Origin: Phaseolus vulgaris
Taxonomy: Eukaryota; Streptophyta; Magnoliopsida; Fabales; Fabaceae
DNA length: 64,000 bases
Direction of reading: 5' to 3'
NCBI RefSeq assembly: GCF_000499845.2
Contig: NC_023758.2
Span: 11,691,927-11,755,926, forward strand
Within the stretch, counting starts at the first letter, position 1. Every line of letters starts with the position of its first letter. The position numbers were made by a program, and so were the translations under genes. This document shows positions 9,568-21,304 of this stretch, one piece after another. The notes beneath the pieces are model-generated. The model did no database searches. It had not been told where the DNA came from and was given only the letters and a program-made list of their open reading frames with translations.

Positions 9568-11425
9568 GACTAAAACTTTGTGTATAGAAATGCTTTACTT
9601 TAAGAAAGAAGAGGAAAGTTAATGAAGGTAGTCTTCCAGGTAAGAGAGGTGAGTCACAATGGACTACTTAAATACCAAGTCTTGCCTTAGCCAAAAACTA
9701 TCCCTCAAAATCTTCACACAATCCTTTCTTTAGGTAAATCACTTAAAACACAATGAGGATGGAGAAATCAAATTTTATGCAAGAAAACAATGCAAAGCTA
9801 TCTAACAACTAAAGCAATTTATCAAAGCTTTAAAGAAAGATAAGCATAAGAAAAATTAAGCAAAACTAAGCAAATATTGACATAAGGAAAAACAAGCTAA
9901 AACAATTAACAAAGGCTAACCTATAAAGCTTAAACTAGTCGTTCCTAGGTGAGGCTTCTTAGACACTTTGAGCCTTAGAAGACATACTCACCGTCTAATT
10001 CATGATTAATCCACTACTTAACAAGAGTAAAATGTAATTACAATTCAAGAAATGCAAGAAATTAAATTGCACAAATTAAAATTCAGCAAGGCACTCCTTT
10101 GACTTGTTGTTACTTTTCTTGGTTGTGCCCTTCAAGGTGTATGGTGTATTTTGGTATTGTGTTTGTTGCTGCCCCTTGCCTTGATCCTCTTTGATTTAAG
10201 TAATTAAATTCTTCAATACAGTACCTATTAAGTAAAGTTAGACTCTCCTCAAGTCAAATCCCACTCAACAAGCACCAATTGATATTTATCCACCAACAAA
10301 TTTAGAGGTCAAGAAAAGAAAGCAAGAAACAATTAAAATTTTAAAACAGCACCACTGCTATTGGATTTAATAATGTGACACAACTAGAAGGAGTTCAGAA
10401 TGAATTGGACAAGCAAATAAAAATAGTCACTCAAATAATGGATGACACACAAAAGGAACCTAAAGATTGACACTAGAATTGATTTGAAAAACCAAAACAG
10501 CACCACTGAAAATATTGTGGTCCAGAAAGCGTGACTTAAATGATTTATGTTGAGCTGGCTATTTTGTATTTGTTTCTAAAAATTTTAAAAAAATCAATTC
10601 AGTTTCTTAAAAAACCTTTGGTGTTGGTTTCACTCCAATCACATGTGCCAATTAATTATGATAATTTTTCCAAAAACAGTGTCCAATTATCGCCACGTGT
10701 AGCGTCAGAATGCACACTTCTTTTGTATGATTTATCTTTCGTTTTTTCAACTGATTCTTTTTTTCTTTTTGTGCTAACACCTCAAACTATGGAAATCCAG
10801 AGGCTCATAATTTTCTTATGGCGTATTTAATTTTCATAAAGCAAAACAGCCAAAACAGATTTGTGAAAACAGAGGATTCTGAAATCTGGAATCAAAACAA
10901 AATTATATACTTCAAAAACACAATGGAATTAATGTGATGGAATTTGTGTGGATCTAGTACACAAATATGAAATCAAACTAAAAAGAAAAATGCACCAAAG
11001 CATCAAAACAAAACAAAATTCAGATTAAGCACTCAAATCAAAACAAGAAACAAATAAATCAAGAAAAGTACTACTAAGATTTGTTGACAAATTTTGGAAT
11101 CACATGACTTGAAAAAACTTATAGATTCATAAAATAAAATGACTCAAACATATTAATATGAACCGAATAGAATTTCAATCAAGACTCAAGCAACCTAAAA
11201 ATCAAAAACAGCAACCAATTCACCAAAGAATCCTACACAAAAATTGCAAATAAGATGCTCAAGCACAATTTGAACAATTCTACCGATTGAAATGCCTAAA
11301 ATGGCATCCAAATCACAATTAAAAAAGTAAAACAGCAAGACAACTTGAATAAAAGATGAACAACTTGAAGATTAGAAGAACTCAAGCAGAAAAATGAAAA
11401 AAGATACTTATCTCTTGAAAACCAT
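9568..11425 (-). other. Long untranslated leader of the gypsy element
   Basis: About 1.86 kb between PBS and gag ATG on the minus strand. No coding similarity seen. AT-rich, with a short phrase (AAAACAGCACCACTG) occurring twice near 10345 and 10497. ORFs in this stretch look like chance. Confidence 0.7.
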
Positions 11426-11438
11426 GGCTCTGATACCA
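11426..11438 (-). other. PBS of the gypsy element
   Basis: The minus strand reads TGGTATCAGAGCC, an exact tRNA-iMet complement, two bases inside the 5' LTR. Confidence 0.93.
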
Positions 11439-11440
11439 AA

Positions 11441-12166
11441 TTATGGCATTGAGCTCTTCTCTTTTGTGGTTTTTGGATGGTTTGCGGAAGCTTAGTGGTT
11501 TGTTGATGGATCAAGGCCCTCCTAGGAGGTGTGGCTGCCTTGGAGGTGCATGAGAGTAGGGAAATTGAGGGAGGTTCGTCCAGCCCCTTTTGGTAGGTGA
11601 AAGGATTGAAGATTAAAACCTAAATCTTAGGCAAGGGAGTAAAGTATGACTCAAGTTTGGCAGCATAACAATACTCAATTTAATCTTAGAGTTACATGAG
11701 GTAGGATCCTCTTTAAATAGCCTAGGGAGGACCGTAAATGGTAAAGCAAATGACATGCAAATGTAAGCTAAATTACATGCAAATGTAAGCACATGGAAGC
11801 ACATGGAAGCACATGGAGCACATGGCACATGGGAGCACATGGCCACCTAGCCTTCACATGGCCGGCCTAGATTAGTGTGGTAGGTTCTAGAAACCGTAAC
11901 TAATCTAGGTAATCCAAACTTAATCATAATTTGCAAAAGTAAACAAGGTTCACAATGCTATGCTATTTGCACCACAAATAAAACTATGCTAACGCTTGAT
12001 GGGCGTTCTTGGAACATCAACTCTCTTGGTCATGGACCTTGTGGTTGGTCTTAGACACTCTTATGGGTGCCCTTTATGCAAGGTTGGCCCTAGACGCTCT
12101 TTTGGTTGCTTTTCATGCAAGGTTGGTCCTAGACGCTCTTTTGGGTTGCTGGGGCCTCTTCCATCA
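11441..12166 (-). repeat. 5' LTR of the gypsy element (726 bp)
   Basis: Counterpart of 5782-6535. The first bases are TT instead of TG. It has one 39 bp unit fewer, but an extra GGAAGCACAT repeat near 11800. These two indels account for the 28 bp length difference. It should carry the element promoter. Confidence 0.94.
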
Positions 12167-12485
12167 AATTTCTCCTTCTTAAAAAGTCAATGTATTACTA
12201 TTAAGGATGGCTTAGTCAAAGCAATACAAGTATTACAAACATTTGAAAGTGTTTCAAAGGGCTGTAATAACCCTTGTTCCCAAAGTGACTCCTCAAGATT
12301 TAAATGATTTCAGACACATTTTTCTCGTTGGTTGTCTATATAAAATAATTTCTAACGGTTTTAGCAAATATAATGAAGAAAGTCTTATCAAAGGTTATAG
12401 ACAAGTGTCAATCTGCCTTTGTACAAGATAGACACCTACTTGATAGTGTATTGGTTGCCAATGAGACAATAGATGAGGTTAAAAG
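12167..12485 (+). pseudogene. LINE ORF2, second piece (start of RT)
   Basis: Resumes after the gypsy TSD with SFLKSQ, then IKDGLVKAIQVLQTF, SKGCNN, and after frameshifts PKVTPQDLNDFRHIFLVGCLYKIIS and KVIDKCQSAFVQDRHLLDSV. These are RT blocks of plant L1 LINEs. The piece ends with DEVK at AAAAG (12481-12485), the TSD of the next insertion. Confidence 0.88.
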
Positions 12486-13684
12486 TCACCAAGAAGCTCT
12501 GATGAATCCAATCCGTCTTGAAGACTTGAAGATGTGTGTATATATTTTGTTAGGTAGATGTTGTTATATAATTTTGCATATTATGATCCAAGTTACTTGA
12601 AAAGTAATCTCCTTGAAAAGTTTTGTTTTTTAAATCTGTGTATTTTTTACTCAGTTGATTCATGTTTTAATCGGTTGAAATTACTTCTATTCATGTTTGT
12701 TGACTATAGTAAGTATTTTTAATAAATTGATCTATCGTATCAATCAGAATCTTTTGAAAACACTTAAAGATTTTAAGGATTTAAAAGTGATTTATTTTCT
12801 ATTTTGTCTTTTCTATTAAATGAAATCAAATACATAGTTAGTTTGATAAAAGAACCATTTTTAAATCTGTTGATTTCTTCTATTAAAATAAAAATAACCA
12901 GTTATTTCAAAAATCAATTAAATGTTTTTAACAAAATTCTATTATATTAACCAATCTGATTTTAATTGATACAATTATTTTCATTGAATGATCAAATTAT
13001 TTTTACAATCATTATTACCTTATATAAGTATTTTTTTTTTATCGGCAATATATAAGGATGTAATTTGATCATTTCAAACAACGATTTTTATAAGAGAGAA
13101 AAAATAGAAAGTTTAAAATCATTCTTGGAGATTGAGTTTGCTTCTTGGATCATTCTTGTTCTGTAAAGAAGGTTTATGGGTTTGCACTTCTACTGGGTTT
13201 CATTTATAACAATCTAGGTGTATTAAAACCTTATACTTTCACTGTATTTTGTTGTAAGAAGATTCAGATAGGGTTTCTGAATTATGTGTGTGGTTAAGAG
13301 TGTTGTGTGTTCTTGTAGGTTCAAGATCAGCACTCTTGACTATTTCTTTTGTAAACCTTTATTTTTGGTTTACTGAATTCTCAGTGGTTTGCTTAGTAAT
13401 GAATGTAGTTCTTGATGGAAGAGTAAACCATATAAATCTTCTGTGTAATCTCTCTTATATCTATTTTATTTGTTGCTTTACACTGTTTAGTGTTTAAATC
13501 AATTGGTTAAATTCTCGTAACAACTGGTTTATATTTTGAATATATTAGTGTTGTTCTTTTTATAATCGGTTGAATGGAGAAATCAATTAGTTAATTTTAT
13601 CAAGTTTTCAACCTGACTCCATTATTTGTGAAAATATTTTGAAAACAATTCACCCTCTCTTGTTTTAGGCCACTCATTTTAATA
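12486..13684 (+). repeat. Solo LTR (1199 bp) related to elements A and B
   Basis: Flanked by AAAAG at 12481-12485 and 13685-13689; the LINE frame (EVKRGRKKCIVVKVDF) is continuous when it is removed. Internal similarity to the LTRs at 16500-17031 and 34050-34524 is clear: GAATTCTCAGTGGTTT, ATGTAGTTCTTG, AGAGTAAACCA-TATAAA, and the final AATTCACCCTCTCTTGTTTTAGGCC matching CATTCACCCCCCTCTAGTTTAAAGCC. The ends are TC and TA rather than TG and CA, so it is an older copy. It has several AATCGGTTGAA words. Confidence 0.87.
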
Positions 13685-14180
13685 AAAAGAGGTAGAAAGA
13701 AGTGCATCGTTGTAAAAGTTGATTTTGAAAAAGCCTATAACATGGTTATATGGTATTTTTTTTGGAGTATATGATGTTTAGGTTAGGGTACTGTAGTACT
13801 GGGATTAAGTGGATTATGACATGTCTATAATCAACTTCTCTTTCAGTTCTAGTGAATGAGAGCTCCACAAAGAAATTTTTTCCACAAAAAGGTTTAAGGC
13901 AAGCTGATCCTTTAGCTTTGTTTTTTGTTTGTCATAGTGTTCGAGGGTTTAGCTGGGGCTATTAGATAAGCACAAGAAAAGAATATCATTGAAGGTATTA
14001 TGGTGGGTAACAAGGGGTTAGAAGTTGACTTTTCTCAATTTGCAGAAGTGATATGACTCCAATAGCAAGATATAGATGATTCTTTGACATTTTATGGAAT
14101 CAACTTGAGTTGGAGAATGAAGAGGCACTTTTATAGAAATGGATCAATGTTCTATGTTTCAAGAACTTACCAAAACTTGC
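13685..14180 (+). pseudogene. LINE ORF2, third piece (RT palm region)
   Basis: KRGRKKCIVVKVDFEKAYN opens it (first catalytic Asp region), followed by frameshifted LVNESSTKKFFPQKGLRQADPLA (the GLRQGDPLSPLLF block) and DMTPIARYR, where the YADD region is expected but lost. Similarity ends near 14180. Confidence 0.83.
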
Positions 14181-14720
14181 GCCAAACACCAAAGCTCACA
14201 TGGAAGTCCCATTTCTTGTCAATTGAACCGATTAAAAGATGTAAGAATGTAATTGAACCGATTAAATTGCATAGCAATTGAAATGCACCGAACAAATCAA
14301 TGGAAAATGAAGAAGAACCGATTAAATCCAGCAAAGGAGAAGATGAACCGAACAAAACATGATTAAAAGCTAAAGCACCGAATAGAATTGCAAGAAAGGA
14401 ACCTAAGACATGTTTAGGAGTTCATATGAGCACGGAAATGGAAGAAATAAATGGAGAAGAAAGAAGACTTATGTGGTTGTAGTTCTTGGTTGATGAACAC
14501 GCCACTTGATGTGTGAAAGCTCCAAGATAAGTGTGAATTGCCGCCACTTGAGGGAACCAAGGTTCTCAAGATGAGACTAGGAAGAGGAGAAGACAAGTTC
14601 TCACTATACTCAATCACCAATTTGGGAGAGTTTTGATACTACAAATTCCAATTCTCCTTTTAGAAGGACCTAAGCCCTCCTTTTATAGGAGTAAGGGCCA
14701 GTCATGGGCCCTCCATAGGT
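14181..14720 (-). repeat. LTR remnant of a gypsy-like element, minus strand
   Basis: On the minus strand a TATA box (CTATAAAAGGAGG) near 14680 is followed by a U5-like stretch with CAAGTGGCG phrases, also seen at 26830-26885. Towards 14200-14400 the word GAACCGATTAAA or CACCGAA recurs about eight times. No partner LTR or TSD found, so the borders are approximate. Confidence 0.5.
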
Positions 14721-15921
14721 AATGCTGAATTTACCTACGGACTCAGATCCGTGGGTAAAAATCCGTAGATAATACGGATTTTTTTTGTAATGAATTCATA
14801 CAGTTTGTACAACGTAATGTCGTTAGTAATCATAACGGAGTAAGAGTGAGGTGTCCTTATGTGAGTTGTTTGAATACGAGGATATTGAATGTTTCGAAAA
14901 TTAGAGAACATCTTTTGTGTGATGGCTTTTTGAACAAATATATAACATGGACGTGACATAGTGAATTATTATACTTGCCAAGTGTGCATGGAGCTTCATA
15001 ATATAGATGACGCTAAAAACCTTAGGTGGCATGCAGATAATAGAAAATGTGATGGACTACTTCGTCATCCAACTGATTCTCTGCATGAAAGAAGATCACA
15101 AAGAATTTTCCGAATCTGAAAAAGAATCAAGAAACTTAAGACTTTGACTGACTACTATTGGAATGAATCCTTTCAAAATTTTAAGTAGTAATCATAGTTT
15201 ATGGCCTGTTTTGTTAGTGATTTAAACTTACCTCTTGCTTTGTGTATGAAGCGAAAATTCATGATGTTATCTATGATGACCACTGATCCAAAACAACCTG
15301 GAAATGATATAAATGTTTATCTTAATCCATTGATTGAAGATTTGAATATATTGTGGAATAAAGGGTTGATGTGTTTGATGCATTTAAGAATGAATATTTC
15401 CAATTGCATGCAATGTTATTTTGCACTATCAATGACTTCCCTACATATGGAAACTTGTCAAGTTATAGGGTGAAAGGTCATAGAGCATGTCCAATGTGTG
15501 AAGATAACACATCATATGAGCAATTGAAACATGGAAGGAAGATAGTGTATATTCGACATCATAGGTTTCTAACAAAATATCACATGTATCATAGATTGCA
15601 AAACAGTTTTCAACGGATACCAAGAAACATTTGTCTCACTCCATTATGTGACCTTCAAATTTATGAAAAGGTAAAAAATGGTAATGTGGCTTTTGGAAAA
15701 ATGAAGAAGCAAACTGTGGCTGAAATATGGAAGAAGAGATCAATCTTTTTTTAATCTTTCGTATTGGTGTAAAGTAAAAGTGAGACATTGTATAGGTGTA
15801 ATAAAAAAAAAATGTGTATGACAGCTTAATCGGAACACTTTTGAACATTAAAGGAAAAATGAAGGATAGTGTGAATGCACGTCTGGGATTTCATTGAGAT
15901 TAATATATGAGAGGAATTAAC
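14721..15921 (+). pseudogene. CACTA (En/Spm) TNP2-type transposase, 5' part
   Basis: From about 14960 the translation in shifting frames follows plant TNP2 (Transposase_21): DDAKNLRWHADNRKCDG, LPLALCMKRKFMMLSMM, DPKQPGNDINVYLNPLIEDL, FKNEYFQLHAMLFCTINDFP, YGNLSSYRVKGHRACPMCED and IWKKRSIFF, then KGKMKDSVNARL. Several stops and frameshifts make it a pseudogene. At 14721-14790 lies a CACTA subterminal-like repeat (TACCTACGGA, ATCCGTAGATAA). It ends at TTAAC, the TSD of element A, and continues at 22421. Confidence 0.87.
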
Positions 15922-17031
15922 TGTTGAATCAAGTGTGTTCAAGCTTTGAAAAATCCAAATCCTTTGAGTTTGATGGAAAGCTGTATGTGCTTGTTGTTGC
16001 TGAGGTGCTTTAGAATAGGATCCGTGGTAGATTATATTTGTAATCCACTCTTTGTTGAATCTAAAGCTTAAGTGTTTTCAAATCTTTTAAGATTAAAGTG
16101 TTTTTCAAACACCGTGAAAAACAACCTGTTGTTTTGTCGAAACAAACGATCGTTTTATACTTAGGTGTTTTTGAACAAGTTTGAAAACTGTTTTGGATGG
16201 TTGACTTGCTGTCAAACCCAAACAACCGATTGATTCGATACTTCAACCGATTGTTTGTTTGGAATCCTAACAGAAAAATAGTTTTGTTTGTTAGAAGAGC
16301 TTTAATTGATTTCATAACTGGATACGCTCCTGCTTTAAATGCTTTGACAAAGATTTGAATACAATAAATAGTTTGATAATGTTTCACAACAAACAAGAAG
16401 ACAGAAAAACAAATTTGAGTTTTAAAAGAGTTTTTGAAGCAAATTGAGTTTGAACTTGAGCTTTGGTTATTCAAGAGAGAAGTGTAATAGGATTACTCTG
16501 TATTGATTTCAGTTCATTCTGTAACAGTGTAATTCGTTATGAGATTTGTGTACATTCTGGTGTTGTAAAGCCGAGAAGGGTTGTGTGCTCTTGAGGTTGT
16601 CAAGATCAACATTCTTGGTGGTGTATGTGTTGAGCCAAAGGAAGTGTGTGTCTTGAGGGGATCAAGGTCACTTCTTTGGTGGTGTGTGTATGTAATATGG
16701 ATTTGATTACCTAGTGGATTCCCAAGTGGTTTCTGGGAAACTGGATGTAGCTCTTGGGTTAAGAGTGAACCAGTATAAACTGTTTGTGCAATTCTCTCTT
16801 CCTTAAACTCTTTAATTTCAGTTGTTGTTTTATTACTGGTATAAACAACCAATTGTTTATACAAAACAACTGATTGTTTTTCTGTTGCTTTTTTGTTTTG
16901 GGCTTTGTTCTTGGCAAACTAAATTCCTAAATCTGGTTTCTTGTAGAGAATTTTATTCAATCCTAAAAAGTTTGCGAAAACCCTCTTTAAACCATTCACC
17001 CCCCTCTAGTTTAAAGCCTTACATTCTAACA
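15922..17031 (+). repeat. 5' LTR of element A
   Basis: Starts TGTTGAATCAAG and ends TTCTAACA. Contains three dyads of the ACAACCGATTGT type at 16120-16157, 16221-16257 and 16843-16880, partly decayed here. Matches 21305-22420 along its length. Confidence 0.95.
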
Positions 17032-17033
17032 AT

Positions 17034-17046
17034 TGGCATCAAGAGC
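17034..17046 (+). other. PBS-like site of element A
   Basis: TGGCATCAAGAGC two bases after the 5' LTR. It resembles the tRNA-iMet PBS (TGGTATCAGAGC) with one substitution and one inserted A. Element B has the identical variant at 34527-34539, so it is the family form. Confidence 0.75.
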
Positions 17047-17092
17047 TTGGTACTTGAAAAATACTCAAGTTTTATCCTAAAACCTTTTCTCA

Positions 17093-18806
17093 ATGGCTGA
17101 AAAACTACCTTTTGGAGAGGGTGCATAAATCAACAGACCACCTCTTTTCTGTGGTTTGAATTACCAATTATGGAAAGTTAGGATGAAAATCTTTGTTGAA
17201 TCCCTTGACAAGGGAATTTGGGATGCAATTGAAAATGGTCATTTTATTCCAAAAATTGAAAAAGATGGATCTTCCATTGAAAAACCTTGGTCTCAATGGA
17301 CTGATTCTGAAAACAAGAAGACCAAATTCGATTGTATCGCTAAGAGCATCATAACATCTGCCTTGAATTCAGATGAATTTTTCAGGATTTCTCAATGCTC
17401 TTCGGCCAAGGAGATGTGGGGACACTTTGGAGGTGACTCATGAAGGAACCAATGATGTGAAGAGAGCTAGAAAACATACTCTAATTCAGGAATATGAAAT
17501 GTTTAGAATGCTTAAAGGAGAGTCAATCGCTGAAGTACAAAAAAGGTTCAGCCACATCATCAACCACCTTATGAGCCTTGGGAAAACCTTTGATAAAAAA
17601 GAGCTAAACATCAAGATCCTCAAGATTCTTGATAGATCATGGCAACCAAAGGTGACAACAATTTCTGAGTCAAAAGATTTGACATCCTTGACAACAGCTT
17701 CTTTATTTGGTAAGCTTAGAGAACATGACTTAGAAATGAATAAACTCAATTTTCAAGAGAGTGAAAACAAACATGTGAGAAGCATTGCCTTGAAAGCTAC
17801 CAAGCACAAAAGCAAGCAAGAATCAAGTGGTGAAAGTGAAGAAGAAAACCTTAGTTTGTTGTCCAAGAAGTTTAGTAGATTTTTGAAAAGAAATCGCAAC
17901 AAAGAAGCCAACAAAGAAAGGTATGGCAACAAAAAAACTAGTGATTTCAATTCTAACAACTATACTTGCTTTGGTTGTGGTGAACAAGGGCACATTAAAG
18001 CAAATTGCCCAAACAAAGAAAGCAATAACAAGAAATCAAGCCATAAGGAGAAAAAAGGAAAGTCAAGAAGAGCATACATAGCTTGGGATGATAATGAAGT
18101 CTCCTCATCAAGCTCATCATCAAGTGAAGAAGAAAAAGCAAACATATGCTTGATTGCAGAAGGAGATGATGAGTCATGTAGCTCAAGTGATGTAAGTTCA
18201 TGTGCTTCCCTAAATGCTGAAAATTATAGTAAATTGCTTGAAGCTTTTCAAGAAACACATGAAGTAGCTAACCGATTGGTTCTCTCAAACAACCGTTTGA
18301 AAGGGCTTAAGAACTGGCTTGAAAAGAGAGTTAAGGAACTTGAAGAAGAGCTGGAAAAATCAAAAAGTGATTTTGAAAATCTGGAAAATCATTGCAAAAA
18401 CTCTTCTTGCAAGTGTGACACTCTCATTTGTGAAAATTGTGAAAATATTGAAAAGAAAGTACATTATCTTGTTAGTACTGTGGATAAGCTTTCAAAAGGA
18501 AAATCCAACTTTGAGAATGTCTTGGCATCTCAAAATTGTGTTTTTGGAAGAGCTGGATTAGGTTTTAATTCACAAAACAAGCAAGATATTTTTTCAAAGA
18601 ATTTTTCAAAACTGCTAGTAAAAAAACCGATTGTTAAGTCGAAACAACCGGTTGTTACATGCTTTTACTGCATAAAGAGAGGCCATTCTGTCAGATTCTG
18701 CAAAATAAGGAAATATTTTGTTCCCAGAGGTTTTATGAAATGGATTCCCAAAGATTGTGAGGTTTCAAATGATAAAAATAAATCAAATGGACACCCACAT
18801 TTGTAA
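17093..18806 (+). pseudogene. Element A Gag (UBN2/copia type, two CCHC knuckles)
   Basis: ATG at 17093 (MAEKLPFGEGA), TAA at 17126-17128 where element B has Ser, then NYQLWKVRMKIF, DKGIWDAIENG, and a one-base insertion near 17418 that moves to the frame ending at 18806. Gag core (EYEMFRMLKGESIAEVQKRF, LFGKLREHDLEMN), CCHC knuckle at 17968-18009 (CFGCGEQGHIKANC), a Ser-rich acidic stretch, a leucine-rich coiled coil (ANRLVLSNNRLKGLKNWLEK), a Cys cluster and a second knuckle at 18660-18701 (CFYCIKRGHSVRFC). The knuckles should bind element RNA. Full-length Gag is not made without correcting both lesions. Confidence 0.9.
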
Positions 18807-19583
18807 GGGGACCAAACCTTGTTGCTTGAATTCATGTTTATGTAGGGAATATAGAAGAAAATGAGGCTCTAAGTCATCTTATCAGGTTCTTGGAAGAAAA
18901 AAATTAACACTGGAATTGAATCAATGTTATGTACCAGTCCAAGTCTTTTCAAAAGTAAAAAGAAGCTTCTTAATCACAACAAATGACTCATTGAAGGGAC
19001 CTCATAAAAGGATAAGACCTTCCTTAACTTTGCCTTTGATTTGTTAATTACTTTTCATGCTTAAAAAAAAATCTTTCTCTGAATAATTACATCTGTTTTG
19101 GAATCCTTCTCAGTCAAATAGTTGAAAATCACAATCTGCCAACATGTTGCAAAAAAACAACCGATTGTTTCCTCTCAGGCAGCACTGTGAAAGAATGGGT
19201 TTAATTTCTTTTGGAATTCTGTTGGTTGCAAATCTCAATTATGAAATAATCCTAAGTCAATAAAGTTGTGTTGAAAGCCTGATCATGTTCTGAAGGAAGT
19301 TACAACATGTCATAAAGGAATATATTCCAAAATCTTGAAAATTCAAGAGCCTTTATGACTAGTCAAATATCACATGTGATGACCATGTGGTTTTCTGCTT
19401 TTTCTGTGCAGGTCTGGTCAAGTCTTTTCTCTTTGAAGACTGAAACCCACTCACATCAATTGATTGCAGTAAGGTTCAATATCTCTTTAAATTCTGGTGC
19501 AACTGTTCTCTCTCACAAGAACAATCAATTGAGCCATCTCTTGCTCTCTTTGTGTGAGACCCTTTGCCTTTTTTCCTGCTATC
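18807..19583 (+). other. Inter-ORF region of element A where pol would lie
   Basis: No protease, integrase or RT motif in any frame. Holds one half-dyad (ACAACCGATTGTTT) at 19155-19170. Element B has the full dyad at the equivalent place. Confidence 0.75.
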
Positions 19584-20437
19584 ATGGAGTCCACTCCTCC
19601 TACATCAAAGAGGATCAAAACAAAAGTTGTGAGGTCTGGAGGGAGACTTAAGGGCAGGTTTTCAGGGGATAATGAGCTCATTGAGAGATATCGTTTAGAA
19701 ACAAGCACAAAGGTGATCAACAACCCCAAAGTTGTTTCCTTTGATTGGCTGAAAAGTCAAAAGCTTGACAATATGAGAAAGCTTCTGAAAGATAAGTTGT
19801 TGAGAAGATTCTTGGAGATGAAGGGAAACATATACCCTGATTTAATTCGGGTATTCTACACCAACCTTGAGTTTGAAGGAAACAACCTAGTTTCTCATGT
19901 GAAAGGTGTAGACATGGAGATTACCCATGATGTGTGGGCTGCAGTAACAGGTTTAAAGTATGTTGGTCTAAGGATCAACAAGGAAAATCTTGGAGTAGTG
20001 GAGGATTTCAACAAAGTCCAATACTACAAGAGTTGCTTGAAGAATCAACAAGCCCAAGTGAGAACTTGTTCAGTTGGAGGCTTGAAGTTGGATGAAAGGG
20101 TGCTTGCTCTTATTGTAACTTGGATTCTAACTCCAAGGGGGAGCAATCATTCTCTCTTAACAGAAGAAGACCTTGTATACATCTACTGCATCATGAAGAA
20201 GATCAAGATCAATTGGATTCATATCATCAAAGAACATATGAAAAAATCCATGAGGTTAAGGAGGAGCAATCATTCTCTCTTAACAGAAGAAGACCTTGTA
20301 TACATCTACTACATCATGAAGAAGATCAAGATCAACTGGATTCATATCATCAAAGAACATATGCAAAAATGCATGAGGTTAAGTGATTACCACTATCCCT
20401 ATGCTATTTTAATCTCTAAATTCTTACTCTATTTTTG
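19584..20437 (+). CDS. Element A ORF2, putative plant transposon protein domain
   Basis: Start chosen at ATG 19584 (MESTPPTSKR) because element B opens at the matching ATG (37105). The conserved part runs through ELIERYRLETSTKVINNPKV, DWLKSQKLDN, LEMKGNIYPDLIRVFYTNLE, VKGVDMEITHDVWAAVTGL, NLGVVEDFNKVQYY, RVLALIVTWILTPRGSNHS and EDLVYIYCIMKKIKINW. I recognise this as the plant transposon-associated domain often seen in LTR elements downstream of gag or pol; its function is unknown. An in-frame 123 bp tandem duplication (20141-20263, 20264-20386) repeats about 41 residues. A one-base T insertion near 20430 separates it from the C-terminal part. Confidence 0.8.
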
Positions 20438-20439
20438 AA

Positions 20440-20907
20440 GTGAATCTTGAAGATGAGACCTCTGAGTTCGTTAAGTCAACACAAGAAATGAACAATGGCT
20501 CCCTAAGCAAGATGGGATTCACCAAAATAAATGGAAAATGGGTAAGCAAAGATGGTGATCATGGTGGTTCATCAAGTGTTGCAGCTGCTGATTTTGATGA
20601 AGAAGATCAAGCTGCTGATATGGATATTCACAATGAAGATCATCATGCAACTACCTTTGAAGCTGGACCAAGTGCAGGACATCAAGGAGATGAGATGCCT
20701 TCTATGTCTTCTTTTGAAAGATACATGGTGAATAGGCTTGATGGCTTTGCCAAGAATCAAAGAAATCTCCATGTTCTTTGTGTGACCAATTTCCAGAGCA
20801 TTGACAACAGATTCAATAGCATGGATACTTGGTTTATGACCCTGGATGAACATATTGAAGCTGTTCAACACCAGATCTTTGAACTTCAGTATGGAAAGGA
20901 TGATTGA
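20440..20907 (+). CDS. Element A ORF2 C-terminal part (acidic, coiled coil)
   Basis: Continues ORF2 in the next frame: LEDETSEFVKSTQEMNNGSL, SKMGFTKINGKWVSKDGD, an acidic Asp/Glu/His-rich stretch, then a heptad-like tail (VNRLDGFAKNQRNL, IDNRFNSMD, LDEHIEAVQHQIFELQ). In element B the corresponding junction is in frame (YFEVNLEDE), so the two parts were one protein of roughly 390-400 residues. The tail suggests oligomerisation. Confidence 0.78.
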   Translation: MNLEDETSEFVKSTQEMNNGSLSKMGFTKINGKWVSKDGDHGGSSSVAAADFDEEDQAADMDIHNEDHHATTFEAGPSAGHQGDEMPSMSSFERYMVNRLDGFAKNQRNLHVLCVTNFQSIDNRFNSMDTWFMTLDEHIEAVQHQIFELQYGKDD

Positions 20908-21304
20908 AGGAAAAACAATCGGTTGAATGATCGAAACAACCGATTGATTTTTCCCTGTATCAGTTTAAGTGCCTTTTCTTTTAAATTCTGTATAATTTGG
21001 AACAATTGCCTCTTTATCTCTTCTTATTGTCTATTTGTGAAGACAAATAGGGGGAGATTTTATGTTGTGTTGCCTTTTATTTTCTGCAACTCTATATTTT
21101 GTTTAAGTGAACTTTAATTATGCTGCTTTGCTGCTGATATGTTGGCATTTCATGTCTGCTGATATACTATTTTTGATTTACTACTCTAACATTCTATTAG
21201 AGATATTGTGCTTTTCTTAAACTGTGTTTTGCAGGAACTGCTTCAGATTCAAACAAGTCCAACACAAGCAACCAGGGATTTGTCTTCATCAAATAGGAGG
21301 AGAT
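20908..21304 (+). other. 3' untranslated region and PPT of element A
   Basis: Dyad at 20914-20950 right after the ORF2 stop, a GACAAATAGGGGGAG phrase near 21043, then a PPT-like AAATAGGAGGAGAT ending at 21304 just before the 3' LTR. Confidence 0.8.

Larger units (their letters stand above)
5782..12166 (-). mobile_element. Complete Ty3/gypsy-type element inserted in the LINE, lacking RT
   Basis: Two LTRs in direct orientation, PBS, PPT and a 5 bp TSD (AATTT at 5777-5781 and 12167-12171) define the element exactly. Coding is on the minus strand. It has a gag-protease-integrase ORF but no RT or RNase H, so it is non-autonomous. LTR ends form a six-base inverted repeat (TGATGG/CCATCA), with one change in the 5' LTR. 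Host LINE coding resumes in frame beyond the TSD. Confidence 0.95.

Noticed and set aside
10540..10830. 96-codon ORF in the gypsy leader
   Set aside because: No similarity, AT-rich composition, on the strand opposite the element; judged chance.
11996..12307. ORF reading from the gypsy LTR into LINE sequence
   Set aside because: Chimeric reading across an insertion junction; useful as evidence for the junction but not a gene.
17486..18258. Opposite-strand ORFs within element A gag
   Set aside because: Ser/Leu/Phe-rich shadows of the Lys/Glu-rich gag coding strand; the same shadows occur in element B.
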